Below, piece after piece: positions 1 through 7,886 of a DNA stretch of 64,000 nt. Source of the DNA: an uncultured Veillonellaceae bacterium (GTDB lineage: Bacteria; Bacillota; Negativicutes; Veillonellales; Dialisteraceae); NCBI GenBank assembly GCA_927353735.1, contig CAKMIA010000005.1, positions 32,155 to 96,154 on the forward strand. The letters are read 5' to 3'. The first letter of the stretch is position 1. The number at the start of each line of letters is the position of its first letter. The notes beneath the pieces are model-generated. The model saw only the letters and a list, made by a program, of their open reading frames with translations. It searched no databases and was not told the DNA's origin. The position numbers and the translations under genes were made by a program.

Positions 1-214
1 GCGCGGTGATATCGGTGATCGTTTCCGTCTCCTCCGCGGCGGGGGCCGCTTCCGGTGCGGCTGCGGCCGCAGGGACCGGAGCGGGGACGGACGCCGGAGC
101 GGGCATGCCCTTTTCGAGGAGGACGTGTCCGTCATCGTAGGCGATTTCTATTTTGGAAAGGGGAGAAGCTTCGAGGAGCTTCATCAGTTCTTTGATTTCA
201 TTCAGGGACAGCAA
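1..214 (-). CDS. accB: Biotin carboxyl carrier protein of acetyl-CoA carboxylase type, N-terminal part (runs off left edge)
   Basis: The visible 71 codons start at TTG (214) behind an AAAGGAGGA ribosome site that overlaps the end of pxpC. The first 35 residues, with SLNEIKELMKLLEASPLSKI and a following acidic stretch, match the amphipathic N-terminus of AccB-type biotin carriers. Next comes the Ala/Pro linker typical of this family (about residues 38-65). The biotin-attachment domain lies outside the window. The carrier would hold biotin for a biotin carboxylase and a carboxyltransferase. Its place directly after pxpC, which belongs to a family often called biotin-dependent carboxyltransferase, is common in Firmicutes, but whether it serves the oxoprolinase or fatty-acid synthesis cannot be told here. 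Confidence 0.85.
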   Translation of the reverse strand, partial: MLSLNEIKELMKLLEASPLSKIEIAYDDGHVLLEKGMPAPASVPAPVPAAAAAPEAAPAAEETETITDITA

Positions 215-227
215 GGGTCTTCCTCCT

Positions 228-1226
228 TTATAACATGCCTGCCACGGCAATCCTGATATTTTCCATGCACTGCTCCATTTCGATGTAGAGCTGCTCCGCC
301 TCGGCCTGGCTGATGAGGCGGAAATCCATCTGGTCGCCCGGCCGGAGCTGGGCCACGCGGGCGGTATCCACGAGAGCCACCTGGGCGATGACGGGATAGC
401 CTGCGGTGGTCTGGTGATCCGCCATGAGGATGATGGGCGAGCCGTCCGGCGGGACCTGTACGGTGCCGAAGGGGGCAGCCTCGGAGATCATTTCCAGCGG
501 CGCCCGGAGCGGGAGCTTCGCGCCCTCGAGGCGGCAGCCCATCCGGTCGGACCGGGTGGTGACGCGGTAAGGAGTGCTGAAGAAGTCGTACCGGGCCTTG
601 TCGGTGAAGGCGTCGTACTGGAGGCCCGCCATGACGCGGATGGGCTTCCGGAGGCGCTCCTCGGTGACGTGGGTCTGGCTGATGCGCCATTTTGCCTGCT
701 TGAAGGAGTGCGCCCCCTGCGAGAGCAGGCTGTACATCATTTTCTGGCCGTATTCGCCGGGCTCCCGCGTGGGGAGGACGTCTCCCTTTTTGAGGGCCCG
801 ACCCTCGAAGCCGCCGAAGCCGGCGCTGAGGCAGGTGCTGCGGCTCCCCATGACGGCGGGCACGTCGTAGCCGCCGGAGACGGCCAGATAGGCGCGGCAT
901 CCCGTGCGGCACGGGCCGAACCGGAGGATGGCCCCGGCCTTGACGGCCACAGGGCGGAGCATGGGCACCGCCTGTCCGTCGATGATGGGGCGGAAGTCGC
1001 CTCCCGCGACGGCGATGAGCGTGTCCGACGTGAATTCGATGGTGGGGCCGGTGAGGGTGATCTCCAGCGCCGCTTCGTATTCGTCATTGCCCACGAGGAT
1101 ATTGGCCATGCGCAGGGAGTAGATGTCCATGGCGCCCGACGGGATGACGCCGATCTTCTGACGGCCGTAGCGGCCGCCGTCCTGAAGGGTGGTCATCAGG
1201 CCGGGATGGATGATGGAAAGACTCAT
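228..1226 (-). CDS. pxpC: 5-oxoprolinase subunit C (KipA / AHS2 family)
   Basis: A 332-residue protein of the AHS2 (KipA/YbgK) family, normal in length. The N-terminus carries TLQDGGRY (13-20) and GVIPSGAMD (26-34), both family signatures. With PxpA and PxpB it forms the ATP-dependent 5-oxoprolinase that opens pyroglutamate to glutamate in the cytoplasm; that role is established for bacterial PxpABC. In Bacillus subtilis the same pair (KipI-KipA) modulates the sporulation kinase KinA. The start ATG overlaps the end of pxpB by four bases, so translation is probably coupled. Older annotation as urea-amidolyase or allophanate hydrolase subunit 2 refers to the same domain. Confidence 0.9.
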   Translation of the reverse strand: MSLSIIHPGLMTTLQDGGRYGRQKIGVIPSGAMDIYSLRMANILVGNDEYEAALEITLTGPTIEFTSDTLIAVAGGDFRPIIDGQAVPMLRPVAVKAGAILRFGPCRTGCRAYLAVSGGYDVPAVMGSRSTCLSAGFGGFEGRALKKGDVLPTREPGEYGQKMMYSLLSQGAHSFKQAKWRISQTHVTEERLRKPIRVMAGLQYDAFTDKARYDFFSTPYRVTTRSDRMGCRLEGAKLPLRAPLEMISEAAPFGTVQVPPDGSPIILMADHQTTAGYPVIAQVALVDTARVAQLRPGDQMDFRLISQAEAEQLYIEMEQCMENIRIAVAGML

Positions 1227-1954
1227 GCTTCATCCCCCCTTTGTGCAAGGTATTCTTCCATGGTAATGGCGCGGAACCGGACGATGTCTCCTGCATGGAG
1301 GAGGCTGGGGTCGTCCTCCCGGTCAGGACGGAAGAGGTCCTCCGGGGTGCGCCCGATGATCTGCCAGCCGCCGGGCGTGGAGAAGGGGTAGCCGCCGGTC
1401 TGTTCGCCGGCGATGCCGATGCTCCGTGCGGGAATGGCCAGACGGGGCGTCTGGCGGCGCGGCGTGGCGATGCGCTTGTCCATGCCCCCCAGATAGGGGA
1501 AGCCCGGGCAGAAGCCGATCATGTACACCAGATATTCCGGTCCGGTATGGATGCGGATGACCTCCTCCTCGGAGAGGCCGCAGTGCTCGGCCACGAAGGG
1601 AAGGTCCGGGCCGCATTCCCCGCCGTAGCAGACGGGGATCTCCACCGTCCGGGCCGCGGCGCCTGTGCCGGTGTCGGCCAGAGGAATGGCTTCCTCTTTC
1701 AGGAAGCGGGATACGCTCTGAAAAGCGGAAGCCGTTTTCGCCGGGCCGCCGGACTGGCGGACGCGGAAGGGGTCATAATAGACGGCCAGGCTGGTATAGG
1801 AAATGACGGTCTCGATGAGGCCGGGGAAGGGGTGCCGGTCCAGCTGATCGGCGAGCGCCTTCACGCACCGGTGGATATCCGGACGGATGGCGCTGCCGAA
1901 CCGGACGAGCAGACCCGCTTCGCCGAGAGGCAGAATGGTATATGCGTGGTCCAC
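1223..1954 (-). CDS. pxpB: 5-oxoprolinase subunit B (KipI / AHS1 family)
   Basis: This 243-residue protein belongs to the AHS1 (KipI/YbgJ) family. Family motifs are PVCYGGECGPDL (107-118), GFCPGFPYLGG (147-157) and QTGGYPFSTPGGW (185-197). The start is GTG at 1954, six bases after AAGGAGG. It pairs with PxpC to form part of the pyroglutamate-opening enzyme. The gene follows the NRAMP-like transporter gene by 16 bases and overlaps pxpC by four, so it sits in the middle of one operon. Confidence 0.92.
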   Translation of the reverse strand: MDHAYTILPLGEAGLLVRFGSAIRPDIHRCVKALADQLDRHPFPGLIETVISYTSLAVYYDPFRVRQSGGPAKTASAFQSVSRFLKEEAIPLADTGTGAAARTVEIPVCYGGECGPDLPFVAEHCGLSEEEVIRIHTGPEYLVYMIGFCPGFPYLGGMDKRIATPRRQTPRLAIPARSIGIAGEQTGGYPFSTPGGWQIIGRTPEDLFRPDREDDPSLLHAGDIVRFRAITMEEYLAQRGDEA

Positions 1955-1970
1955 AGGTGCGGTCCTCCTT

Positions 1971-3158
1971 TTACTGGAAGAGCTTCGGGAGCTGGTTCAT
2001 CAGGGTGAGCCCGCCCATGTAAGCGGTCATGGCTACGACGATGGCGCCGAAGATGGTCATCCATACAGGGTGCTTGTAGTCGCCCACGATGGATTTCCGG
2101 TGAGCCGCCACGAGCATGACCAGCAGGGTCACGGGAAGGATGAGGCCGTTCAGCGTACCGACGAGGATGAGGGTCTTTACAGGCTGGCCGACCACAGCGA
2201 AGACGAAGGTGGAGAAAACGATGAAGGCGATGACGAACCAGCGGTAGTTGGCGTCGATCCATTTATTGAAGGTACGGATGAAGGAAACAGAGGTGTATGC
2301 CGCGCCGACAACGGAGGAAATGGCAGCGGCCCACATGACGACGCCGAAGACCTTGTAGCCAACATTGCCCGTAGCGAGCTGGAATACGGAAGCGGGAGGA
2401 TTGGAGCTGTCCAGCTGCATCCCTGCGCTGATGACGCCGAGGGTGGCGAGGAAGAGGAGCACGCGCATCACGCCGGTGAGGCAGATGCCGGTGACGGCGC
2501 TGCGGGAGATCTGCGGGAGCGCATCCTTGCCGGTGATGCCGGCGTCGATGAGGCGGTGGCCGCCGGAGAAGGTGATGTAGCCGCCGACGGTGCCGCCGAC
2601 GATGGTGACGATGGTCATCGGGTCGATGGTGTCAGGAGCGAAGGTCTTCAGCACTGCTTCTCCCACAGGCGGAGCGGAGGAGACGGCCACATACAGGGTG
2701 AGCACGATCATCACGAGGCCTGCGGCCTGGGTGAATTTATCCATGATGCGGCCTGCTTCCTTCACGATGAAGATGGAGATGGCCACGATGGCGCTGATCA
2801 CGGCGCCGGTCACCGTATCAATGCCGAAGAGCACGTTGAAGCCCATGCCGGCGCCGGCGATGTTGCCGATGTTGAAGCCGAGGCCGCCCATGACGATGAG
2901 CAGCGCCACGAAGTAGCCCAGTCCGGGGAGGACCATATTGGCCACATCCTGGCCGCGTTTGCCGGAAATGCCGATGACGCGCCACACATTGAGCTGTGCG
3001 CCGATATCGAGGATGATGGTGATGAGGATGACGAAGCCGAAGCTGGCAGCGAGCTGCTGTGTAAAGACGGTGGTCTGTGTAAGGAAGCCGGGTCCGATAG
3101 ACGAGGTGGCCATCAGGAATGCTGCGCCCAGAAGGACGCTCAGGTCAAGGTTTTTCAT
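1971..3158 (-). CDS. NRAMP-related membrane transporter of the pyroglutamate operon (YcsG-like)
   Basis: A 395-residue protein with about eleven hydrophobic segments and overall similarity to the NRAMP fold. The metal-binding DPGN motif of helix 1 in true NRAMP metal carriers is replaced here by IGPGFL (21-26), and I find no MPH motif at helix 6 (the region reads TFSGGHRL). It is therefore unlikely to move manganese or iron. The same gene (ycsG) lies in the B. subtilis ycsF-ycsG-ycsI-kipI-kipA cluster. Context suggests uptake of 5-oxoproline or a related small compound; that substrate is inference. It is flanked by pxpA (33 bases) and pxpB (16 bases). Confidence 0.82.
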   Translation of the reverse strand: MKNLDLSVLLGAAFLMATSSIGPGFLTQTTVFTQQLAASFGFVILITIILDIGAQLNVWRVIGISGKRGQDVANMVLPGLGYFVALLIVMGGLGFNIGNIAGAGMGFNVLFGIDTVTGAVISAIVAISIFIVKEAGRIMDKFTQAAGLVMIVLTLYVAVSSAPPVGEAVLKTFAPDTIDPMTIVTIVGGTVGGYITFSGGHRLIDAGITGKDALPQISRSAVTGICLTGVMRVLLFLATLGVISAGMQLDSSNPPASVFQLATGNVGYKVFGVVMWAAAISSVVGAAYTSVSFIRTFNKWIDANYRWFVIAFIVFSTFVFAVVGQPVKTLILVGTLNGLILPVTLLVMLVAAHRKSIVGDYKHPVWMTIFGAIVVAMTAYMGGLTLMNQLPKLFQ

Positions 3159-3191
3159 GGGAGATCCCCCTCTCTGTATACAAAATGTCAG

Positions 3192-3956
3192 TTACCGTGC
3201 GATAAAGGAAATGATTTCGATGCCCTCGGCGGTGAGCCGTTCCCGGATGCGCCGGGCAAATTCGAGCGCCTTCGGGCTGTCGCCGTGGATGCACACCGTG
3301 TCGGCCCGGACGGGCACCTCTTTGCCCGAGACGGAGATGACGGTGCCGTCTCCGATCATCCGGAGCACCTGGGAAATGGCGGCCTCGTCGTCGGTGAGGA
3401 CGGCGCCGGGCTGCGACCGCGGCGTGAGCGAGCCGTCATCCTGATAGGTGCGGTCCGCGAAGACCTCACTGGCCGAGGCCAGTCCGGCCTTTTCCGCCGC
3501 GCGGATGAGGCAGCTTCCGGCGAGGCCGTAGAGCACGAGCGACGGGTCTACATCGTGCACCGCGCCGGCGATGGCCTCCGCGAGAGCCGGGTCCCTGGCG
3601 GCCATGTTGTACAGCGCGCCGTGGGGCTTCACGTGCTGGAGGCGTCCTCCTTCCGCCTTCACAAAGGCAGAGAGCGCGCCCAGCTGATACGCCACGAGGT
3701 CATAGGCCTCTTCCGGCTTGGTGGGGATGGTTCTTCGTCCGAATCCGGGAAGATCCATCAGCCCGGGATGCGCCCCGATGGCCGCGCCCCGCTCGAGAGC
3801 GAGCCGCACCGTCCGGTGCATCACGAAGGGATCGCCGGCGTGCATGCCGCAGGCGATATTGGCGGAGCTCACCCAGCGCAGTACCTCGCTGTCATTGCCG
3901 ATGGTGTAGGCGCCGAAGCTCTCGCCCAGGTCGCTGTTCAGATCGATCTGTTTCAT
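3192..3956 (-). CDS. pxpA: 5-oxoprolinase subunit A (LamB/YcsF family)
   Basis: The 254-residue product carries DLNSDLGE (5-12), [13 protein letters not shown] (31-43), GAHPGL (61-66) and VKPHGALYN (109-117), the acidic and histidine motifs of the LamB/YcsF family, a polysaccharide-deacetylase-like barrel. PxpA is the third component of the ATP-dependent 5-oxoprolinase. The ATG at 3956 is chosen because AAAGGAGGA lies eight bases ahead and because the family begins here; an in-frame extension to 4076 would cover leader hairpins. It is the first gene of the operon and is preceded by a structured leader and a consensus promoter. Confidence 0.95.
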   Translation of the reverse strand: MKQIDLNSDLGESFGAYTIGNDSEVLRWVSSANIACGMHAGDPFVMHRTVRLALERGAAIGAHPGLMDLPGFGRRTIPTKPEEAYDLVAYQLGALSAFVKAEGGRLQHVKPHGALYNMAARDPALAEAIAGAVHDVDPSLVLYGLAGSCLIRAAEKAGLASASEVFADRTYQDDGSLTPRSQPGAVLTDDEAAISQVLRMIGDGTVISVSGKEVPVRADTVCIHGDSPKALEFARRIRERLTAEGIEIISFIAR

Positions 3957-3991
3957 GGGGATTCCTCCTTTGAGTGATAGTTGTATGAAAA

Positions 3992-4021
3992 GGCGCCGTG
4001 TATGACCTGCATACCGGCGCC
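3992..4021 (-). promoter_or_regulatory. Second hairpin in the pxpA leader
   Basis: A stem of GGCGCCG against CGGCGCC continues, after one bulged base, into GTATG/CATAC with a five-base loop. On the minus strand it is followed by TTTTC, so it is terminator-like but with a short U tract. It lies 36 bases before the pxpA start. Its GGCGCC arms repeat those of the terminator just upstream (4057-4087), so alternative pairings between the two hairpins are possible. I recognise no known riboswitch class. Confidence 0.55.
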
Positions 4022-4045
4022 GTCGCTTGCTGTTTACTTTTGAGG

Positions 4046-4087
4046 AAAAAACAAAAGGCGCCGTCTGTGCGTACACGGAACAGCGCC
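4046..4087 (-). terminator. Intrinsic terminator inside the pxpA leader (probable attenuator)
   Basis: On the minus strand GGCGCTGT pairs with ACGGCGCC (one G-U) and is followed by TTTTGTTTTTT. It starts about 20 bases after the expected transcription start and lies between promoter and pxpA, so it would stop most transcripts unless relieved. The rest of the gap between pxpA and the RuBisCO-like gene (4144-4347) is AT-rich and shows no gene. Confidence 0.7.
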
Positions 4088-4114
4088 CTTGCAGAAAATG
4101 AAATTGTAATACGT

Positions 4115-4143
4115 ATTATAGAAACTTTGTCTGGCTCTGTCAA
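4115..4143 (-). promoter_or_regulatory. Consensus promoter of the pxp operon
   Basis: On the minus strand there is TTGACA (4138-4143), a 17-base spacer and TATAAT (4115-4120): both hexamers are perfect. The predicted start is near 4108, giving a leader of about 150 bases before pxpA. Confidence 0.85.
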
Positions 4144-4347
4144 ATGGGCTGTATGATACCGGACAGGCAGCCGTTTCCTCCGCAGTGAAGAGAATAAGCG
4201 AAAAATTAAAACTATAGGAAATGATTCTTTGATAATTCACTACTGTAAATCGTAAAAAGTAAGGGGATGCCATATACAATATAGACTCCGGAAATATTTC
4301 ACATAAATTTTTCCTATAGCCGGGCCGGATGGGTCCGGCGGGGCGCA

Positions 4348-4376
4348 TCAAAAAAACGGCTCCCGAAGGAACCGTT
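4348..4376 (-). terminator. Terminator of the RuBisCO-like gene
   Basis: On the minus strand AACGGTTCC and GGAGCCGTT form a nine-pair stem closed by a TTCG loop, followed by seven T. It begins six bases after the stop codon of the RuBisCO-like gene. Confidence 0.88.
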
Positions 4377-4381
4377 TTCTT

Positions 4382-5578
4382 TTACCAGCGCTGCTGCGAG
4401 ACAGCCTCGCGGAGCTTTTCCAGGAAGAATTTTGTATTGGCCGTCAGGTCAGGCCCCTCGGTCTGGAGCGCGCCCCCTACGAGGAAAATGGAATTCGGCC
4501 CGTACACGCGGCACATGCGGGGGAAGAGCTGCCATTTCATGCCGCCGCTCGGCACGGGGAAGGCGGTCTTCACATAATTCATTGGCGTGGAGAGGCTGGC
4601 GGCGATGAGCGCGCAGTCCTCCTCACTGTGGACGAAGCGGCCGCCGAAGCTGGTGAAGATGACCGCATCGGCTCCGGCGAGGCGGCTCAGCTGGCCGTAG
4701 TAGCAGTACGGCGCAATGCCCGTGTCCTCGTGCTGGACGAAGCCGCCGGAGAAGCAGGGATGGAGGAAGATGGGGAGATGGAAGTCCGGCGCGTCCGCCA
4801 GCGCCTTTACCATGCTGAATCCCACGAGGCCCGGCGCGGCCATGATGCCGTCGGCGCCGAGCTCCTCCGCCTGATAGGCCCGTTCGAGGAAATGGAGGCT
4901 GTCGGCGGTGCAGTTTGCCACGTAGAGGGAGTGCCCGCCGGTTTGGGCATTGGCGTCATGCACGGCGTCCGCCATGGCGCGCACCCGGTCGGCGAAGGGG
5001 GCCCAGCGCTGATCGAAGAGGCTGTGGTCGTCCTTGATGATGGGGCAGCCCCCGAGAGCCAGCTCCCCGGCCATGCGGGCCAGCTCCTCCGCGCTCCGGC
5101 CGAGTGGCTTCACGGCGGACATGAGGATGGGGCCGCGGGGCACGCCGCAGAGCTCGCGCAGTCCGGTCTGTCCGAATTTCGGGCCGTTGAAGGTGCTTTC
5201 CATCGCTTCCGGCAGCTCGATGGACATGAGGCGGATGCCCGGCAGGAGGCTCACGTTGCCGAAGAGCATATTGAGGAATTCCGTGAAGTCGCTCTCCACG
5301 GCCTCGGGCAGATAGGAGATGACGGCGTAATAGACCCCGGGCTGGGCCTTGCGGATGTCCTCCACGTGGCCGAGGATGCGCTCGGCGATCCAGGTGCCCT
5401 CGATGAGGGATTCCGGACATTCTACGGTCTGCTCACGGGCGATGGCCGCGGCTCTTTTCCGGGCGTCCATGAAATCATCGGCTTCCACGCGGTAGGTGGC
5501 GGTGAAGCGCTCTTCTTCCTTCATATCATTGACGAGCTCATGAAAGAGCTCGCTGTCAAAAAAATCCTTGTTTGCCAT
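4382..5578 (-). CDS. RuBisCO-like protein (form IV type)
   Basis: The 398-residue product has the RuBisCO large-subunit layout: an N-terminal alpha/beta domain (to about 135) and a TIM barrel. The barrel entry reads GPKFGQTGLRELCG (132-145), and SAVKPLG (154-160) keeps the lysine equivalent to K175 but loses K177. The metal site motif KDDE is KDDH here (182-185), so the lysine and one aspartate remain while the glutamate is histidine. Loop 6 has arginine (R314) where true RuBisCO has K334, and SGG (344-346) is kept. These changes argue against CO2 fixation. Family members act as enolases, isomerases or decarboxylases on sugar phosphates. The substrate cannot be named. The gene follows the glycosyltransferase gene by 38 bases, with AAAGGAAA as ribosome site. 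Confidence 0.9.
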   Translation of the reverse strand: MANKDFFDSELFHELVNDMKEEERFTATYRVEADDFMDARKRAAAIAREQTVECPESLIEGTWIAERILGHVEDIRKAQPGVYYAVISYLPEAVESDFTEFLNMLFGNVSLLPGIRLMSIELPEAMESTFNGPKFGQTGLRELCGVPRGPILMSAVKPLGRSAEELARMAGELALGGCPIIKDDHSLFDQRWAPFADRVRAMADAVHDANAQTGGHSLYVANCTADSLHFLERAYQAEELGADGIMAAPGLVGFSMVKALADAPDFHLPIFLHPCFSGGFVQHEDTGIAPYCYYGQLSRLAGADAVIFTSFGGRFVHSEEDCALIAASLSTPMNYVKTAFPVPSGGMKWQLFPRMCRVYGPNSIFLVGGALQTEGPDLTANTKFFLEKLREAVSQQRW

Positions 5579-5616
5579 TGCATTTCCTTTCCGGAGAGCG
5601 GCAGGCTCTCCCTGAT

Positions 5617-6570
5617 TCAGTCATCCCGGGCCCTGCGGTACGGGCTTTCCGGGTCGTCCGCCGTATCTCCGGAGAGCCAGTACAGCGGCCGGTTCTGCGT
5701 TTCCCGGAAAATGCGGCTGATGTATTCGCCGGTGATGCCCAGCCCCATGAGCTGGAGGCTGCCGAAGAGGGACAGCAGGATCGTCATGGTGGTCCAGCCG
5801 GGGACGGTGGAGCCGAGGGCCCAGCTGCCGAGGACATAGAGGATGAGAAGGAATCCGAACACCAGCGACAGAAGACCCACGTAGAAGATCATGCGCAGGG
5901 GCACGGTGGAATTGGTGAGGATGCCGTCCATGGCGAGATGGAGCATCTTGCGCATGGAATATTTGGACACGCCTGCATGACGCGCCGGCGCGACGTATTC
6001 CACCGTGGTCTGTTTATACCCCATGCTTCCGATGATGCCGCGCACGAAGCGGCTGTGCTCGCGGAAGCGGCGGAAGGTGAGGATGGCCCGCCGGTCCATG
6101 AGGCGGAAGTCAGAGCCGCCCGGACGGATGTGATTCTCCGAGATGGCATTGATGAATGCGTAATAGCCGGCGGAGGTGCAGCGCTTCACGAGGCCCGCGT
6201 CCTCCGTGGCGGTGCGGATGGCCTGGACGATGTCCCAGCCCTCCTGCCATTTGCGGATGAGCGTCGGGATGAGTGCCGGCGGATGCTGCAGGTCGCCGTC
6301 CATGGTGATCACCGCGTCGCCGTCGGCAAAATCCATGCCGCAGGTGATGGCGATCTGATGGCCGAAATTCCGGGCAAAAGAAAGGGCCCGCACATGAGGA
6401 TCGGAGGCGGCGAGCATGCGGAGCTTTTTCTCCGTGTCGTCCGTGGAACCGTCGTTGACATAGAGAATCTCATAATCCATGCCGACTTCCTTCATGACGC
6501 GGGTCACTTCATCGTGGAAATAAACTACATTGTCTTCTTCATTATACACCGGGGTTACGATTGAAATCAT
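5617..6570 (-). CDS. Family 2 glycosyltransferase, polyprenyl-phosphate (GtrB/DPM1-like) type
   Basis: The 317-residue protein opens with the GT2 nucleotide-binding strand ISIVTPVYNEE (2-12), has NDGSTDD (39-45) and the DxD metal motif in MDGDLQHPP (90-98), and ends with two hydrophobic helices at about 225-290. This architecture is that of enzymes that transfer a sugar from UDP- or GDP-sugar to undecaprenyl phosphate at the cytoplasmic face of the membrane. The start at 6570 is chosen because AAGGAG lies eight bases before it and the family begins here. It is the first gene of a probable pair with the RuBisCO-like gene. TATAAT lies at 6605-6610 upstream, without a well-placed -35 box. Confidence 0.92.
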   Translation of the reverse strand: MISIVTPVYNEEDNVVYFHDEVTRVMKEVGMDYEILYVNDGSTDDTEKKLRMLAASDPHVRALSFARNFGHQIAITCGMDFADGDAVITMDGDLQHPPALIPTLIRKWQEGWDIVQAIRTATEDAGLVKRCTSAGYYAFINAISENHIRPGGSDFRLMDRRAILTFRRFREHSRFVRGIIGSMGYKQTTVEYVAPARHAGVSKYSMRKMLHLAMDGILTNSTVPLRMIFYVGLLSLVFGFLLILYVLGSWALGSTVPGWTTMTILLSLFGSLQLMGLGITGEYISRIFRETQNRPLYWLSGDTADDPESPYRRARDD

Positions 6571-6728
6571 GAGCGGACTCCTTAATAAACTGGGTATTTC
6601 TCTTATTATAGCGTATTTTCCTGTCAAAGTAAGCACGGCCCGGCAGGTGTCCTTACTGTAGCGCGGAATATGCACGAGGAAATGCAGAAATGTATAAGGT
6701 TTATTAAAGAAATGGCCGGTCACGGAAA

Positions 6729-6772
6729 AACGCCGGCCCGCCGGAAAGGGGATGGCCGGCAGGCTGGCGTTT
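6729..6772 (-). terminator. Terminator at the end of the PadR/secreted-protein operon
   Basis: A 16-pair stem with two G-U pairs (AACGCC...GGCGTT at its base) and an 11-base loop; T tracts follow in both directions, longer on the minus strand. It closes the operon ending at 6812. The remaining gap to the glycosyltransferase gene (6571-6728) shows no gene. Confidence 0.82.
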
Positions 6773-6811
6773 TCTCAGGAAAGAAAGGAATGAGGATACA
6801 GACGGCCGCGC

Positions 6812-7018
6812 TCAGCGGTTTCTGTGATGGCGGCCGTGGTGGCCGTCGTGGTCGTAGGGGCAGTCGGTATAATTGCCGTTATCGCTATTGTAATAGGGGC
6901 AGCCGTCGTGCCATTTGTGGGGGCCGTCGCCGTAGGGGCAGGGCCGGGCCTCGGCGGACATGACGCCCGCTCCGAGAAAGGCGGCGGCCAGAGCTGCTGC
7001 GAGCAGTGCTTTTTTCAT
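6812..7018 (-). CDS. Small secreted Cys/His/Tyr-rich protein
   Basis: The 68-residue product has a clear signal peptide (KK then a 17-residue Ala/Leu core, likely cut after SAEA at about 24). The mature 44 residues carry three CPY elements (CPYGDGPH, CPYYNSD, CPYDHDGHH) and a His/Arg tail. The Cys and His content suggests metal binding in the periplasm or at the envelope; this is inference. The C-terminus of the neighbouring 258-residue protein has a related C-P-(Y/F)-G...C-x-Y-Y pattern. A good ribosome site (AGAGGAGG) supports the start. Last gene of the operon, 31 bases after its neighbour. Confidence 0.75.
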   Translation of the reverse strand: MKKALLAAALAAAFLGAGVMSAEARPCPYGDGPHKWHDGCPYYNSDNGNYTDCPYDHDGHHGRHHRNR

Positions 7019-7049
7019 GATGAACCTCCTCTTTTACCGAAACAGGAAA

Positions 7050-7826
7050 TCAGTAGCGGGCGGCCGGGCGGTGGGGATGGTAGTAGCCGCGGTCGTCATG
7101 GTAGTAGGCGCAGTCCGCCTGGCGGTGATGATAGCCGAAGGGGCAGTCATAGCGGGGCGCACGGCGCGCATGGTGGTGGCGGCGCTCCCGGCGCAGATGG
7201 GGCGGCGCGGGACGGTCCTCACGGAGTCCGTATCCGCGGGGCGGCACCGGCGCATCCGGGCGGATGCCTTCCGGAGGTGCCGGCGGTTCTTCCCGGAGAC
7301 GGCGCGGCGGAGCCGGAGGTTCCTCATCCGGAGCTGCTGCGGGGATGACGGCGATGACATCCTCCGAGGGAGCCGGGGGTTCTTCACGGAGTCCGCGGGG
7401 CGGCACGGGACGGTCAGGACGTACGCCTGCCGGCGGAGCCGGCCGTCTGCCGCGGAGACCGCGGGGCGGTAACGGGCGATCCGGACGGATATCCTCCGGA
7501 GGTGCCGGCGGTTCTTCCCGGAGATCAGCAGGCGGAGCCGGCGGTACCGGGCGGATATCATCCGGCGGAACGGGCGGTTCTGCCAGGGGATCTGCGGGCG
7601 GGGCAGGCATGTCCGCCGCCGGGCAGACCGGAGCCGGACGGGGGGCTTTTTTCTTGTGCGGCGCCGGTTTTTTATGAGCCCGTTCTGCACGGATCAGACT
7701 GTCCATATAGGAACGGGACGGCGGGACGACCGTTTCCGGCGCGGCCGGTTCGGCGGCAGAGACGACGGCGGTGCTGCACAGAGCGCAGGCAGCGGCGAAG
7801 GCGGCGCAGAGGATGATCTTTTTCAT
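7050..7826 (-). CDS. Secreted proline-rich repeat protein with Cys/His/Tyr-rich C-terminus
   Basis: The 258-residue product has an N-terminal signal peptide (to about residue 24, ending VVSAA) and a long Pro-rich middle (about 65-205) made of imperfect repeats of the type REEPPAPPEDIRPD and RPxPPRGLR. The C-terminal 50 residues are rich in His, Arg and Tyr and contain CPFGYHHRQADCAYYHDD, like its small neighbour. Pro-rich spacers of this kind often span peptidoglycan or form extended surface stalks. I know no named family. The ribosome site is AAAGGAG. Base composition is very GC-rich because of the Pro/Arg repeats, so the opposite strand shows misleading open frames. Confidence 0.75.
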   Translation of the reverse strand: MKKIILCAAFAAACALCSTAVVSAAEPAAPETVVPPSRSYMDSLIRAERAHKKPAPHKKKAPRPAPVCPAADMPAPPADPLAEPPVPPDDIRPVPPAPPADLREEPPAPPEDIRPDRPLPPRGLRGRRPAPPAGVRPDRPVPPRGLREEPPAPSEDVIAVIPAAAPDEEPPAPPRRLREEPPAPPEGIRPDAPVPPRGYGLREDRPAPPHLRRERRHHHARRAPRYDCPFGYHHRQADCAYYHDDRGYYHPHRPAARY

Positions 7827-7886
7827 GATGGTTCTCCTTTTATCTGTAAACAGCGGCAGGGGAAGTCCTGCACGGATCGGGTGAGA

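Noticed and set aside
1887..3977. A 696-codon open frame on the plus strand over the pxp operon
   Set aside because: It is rich in His, Asp, Glu and Gly with no motif, and covers four well-supported genes in antisense.
4382..5578. True carbon-fixing RuBisCO
   Set aside because: KDDE is KDDH, K177 is absent and loop 6 Lys is Arg, so carboxylation is not expected.
6605..6627. TTGACA and TATAAT (minus strand) ahead of the glycosyltransferase gene
   Set aside because: Both hexamers are perfect but only eleven bases apart; sigma-70-type promoters need about 16-18, so I do not call them a pair.
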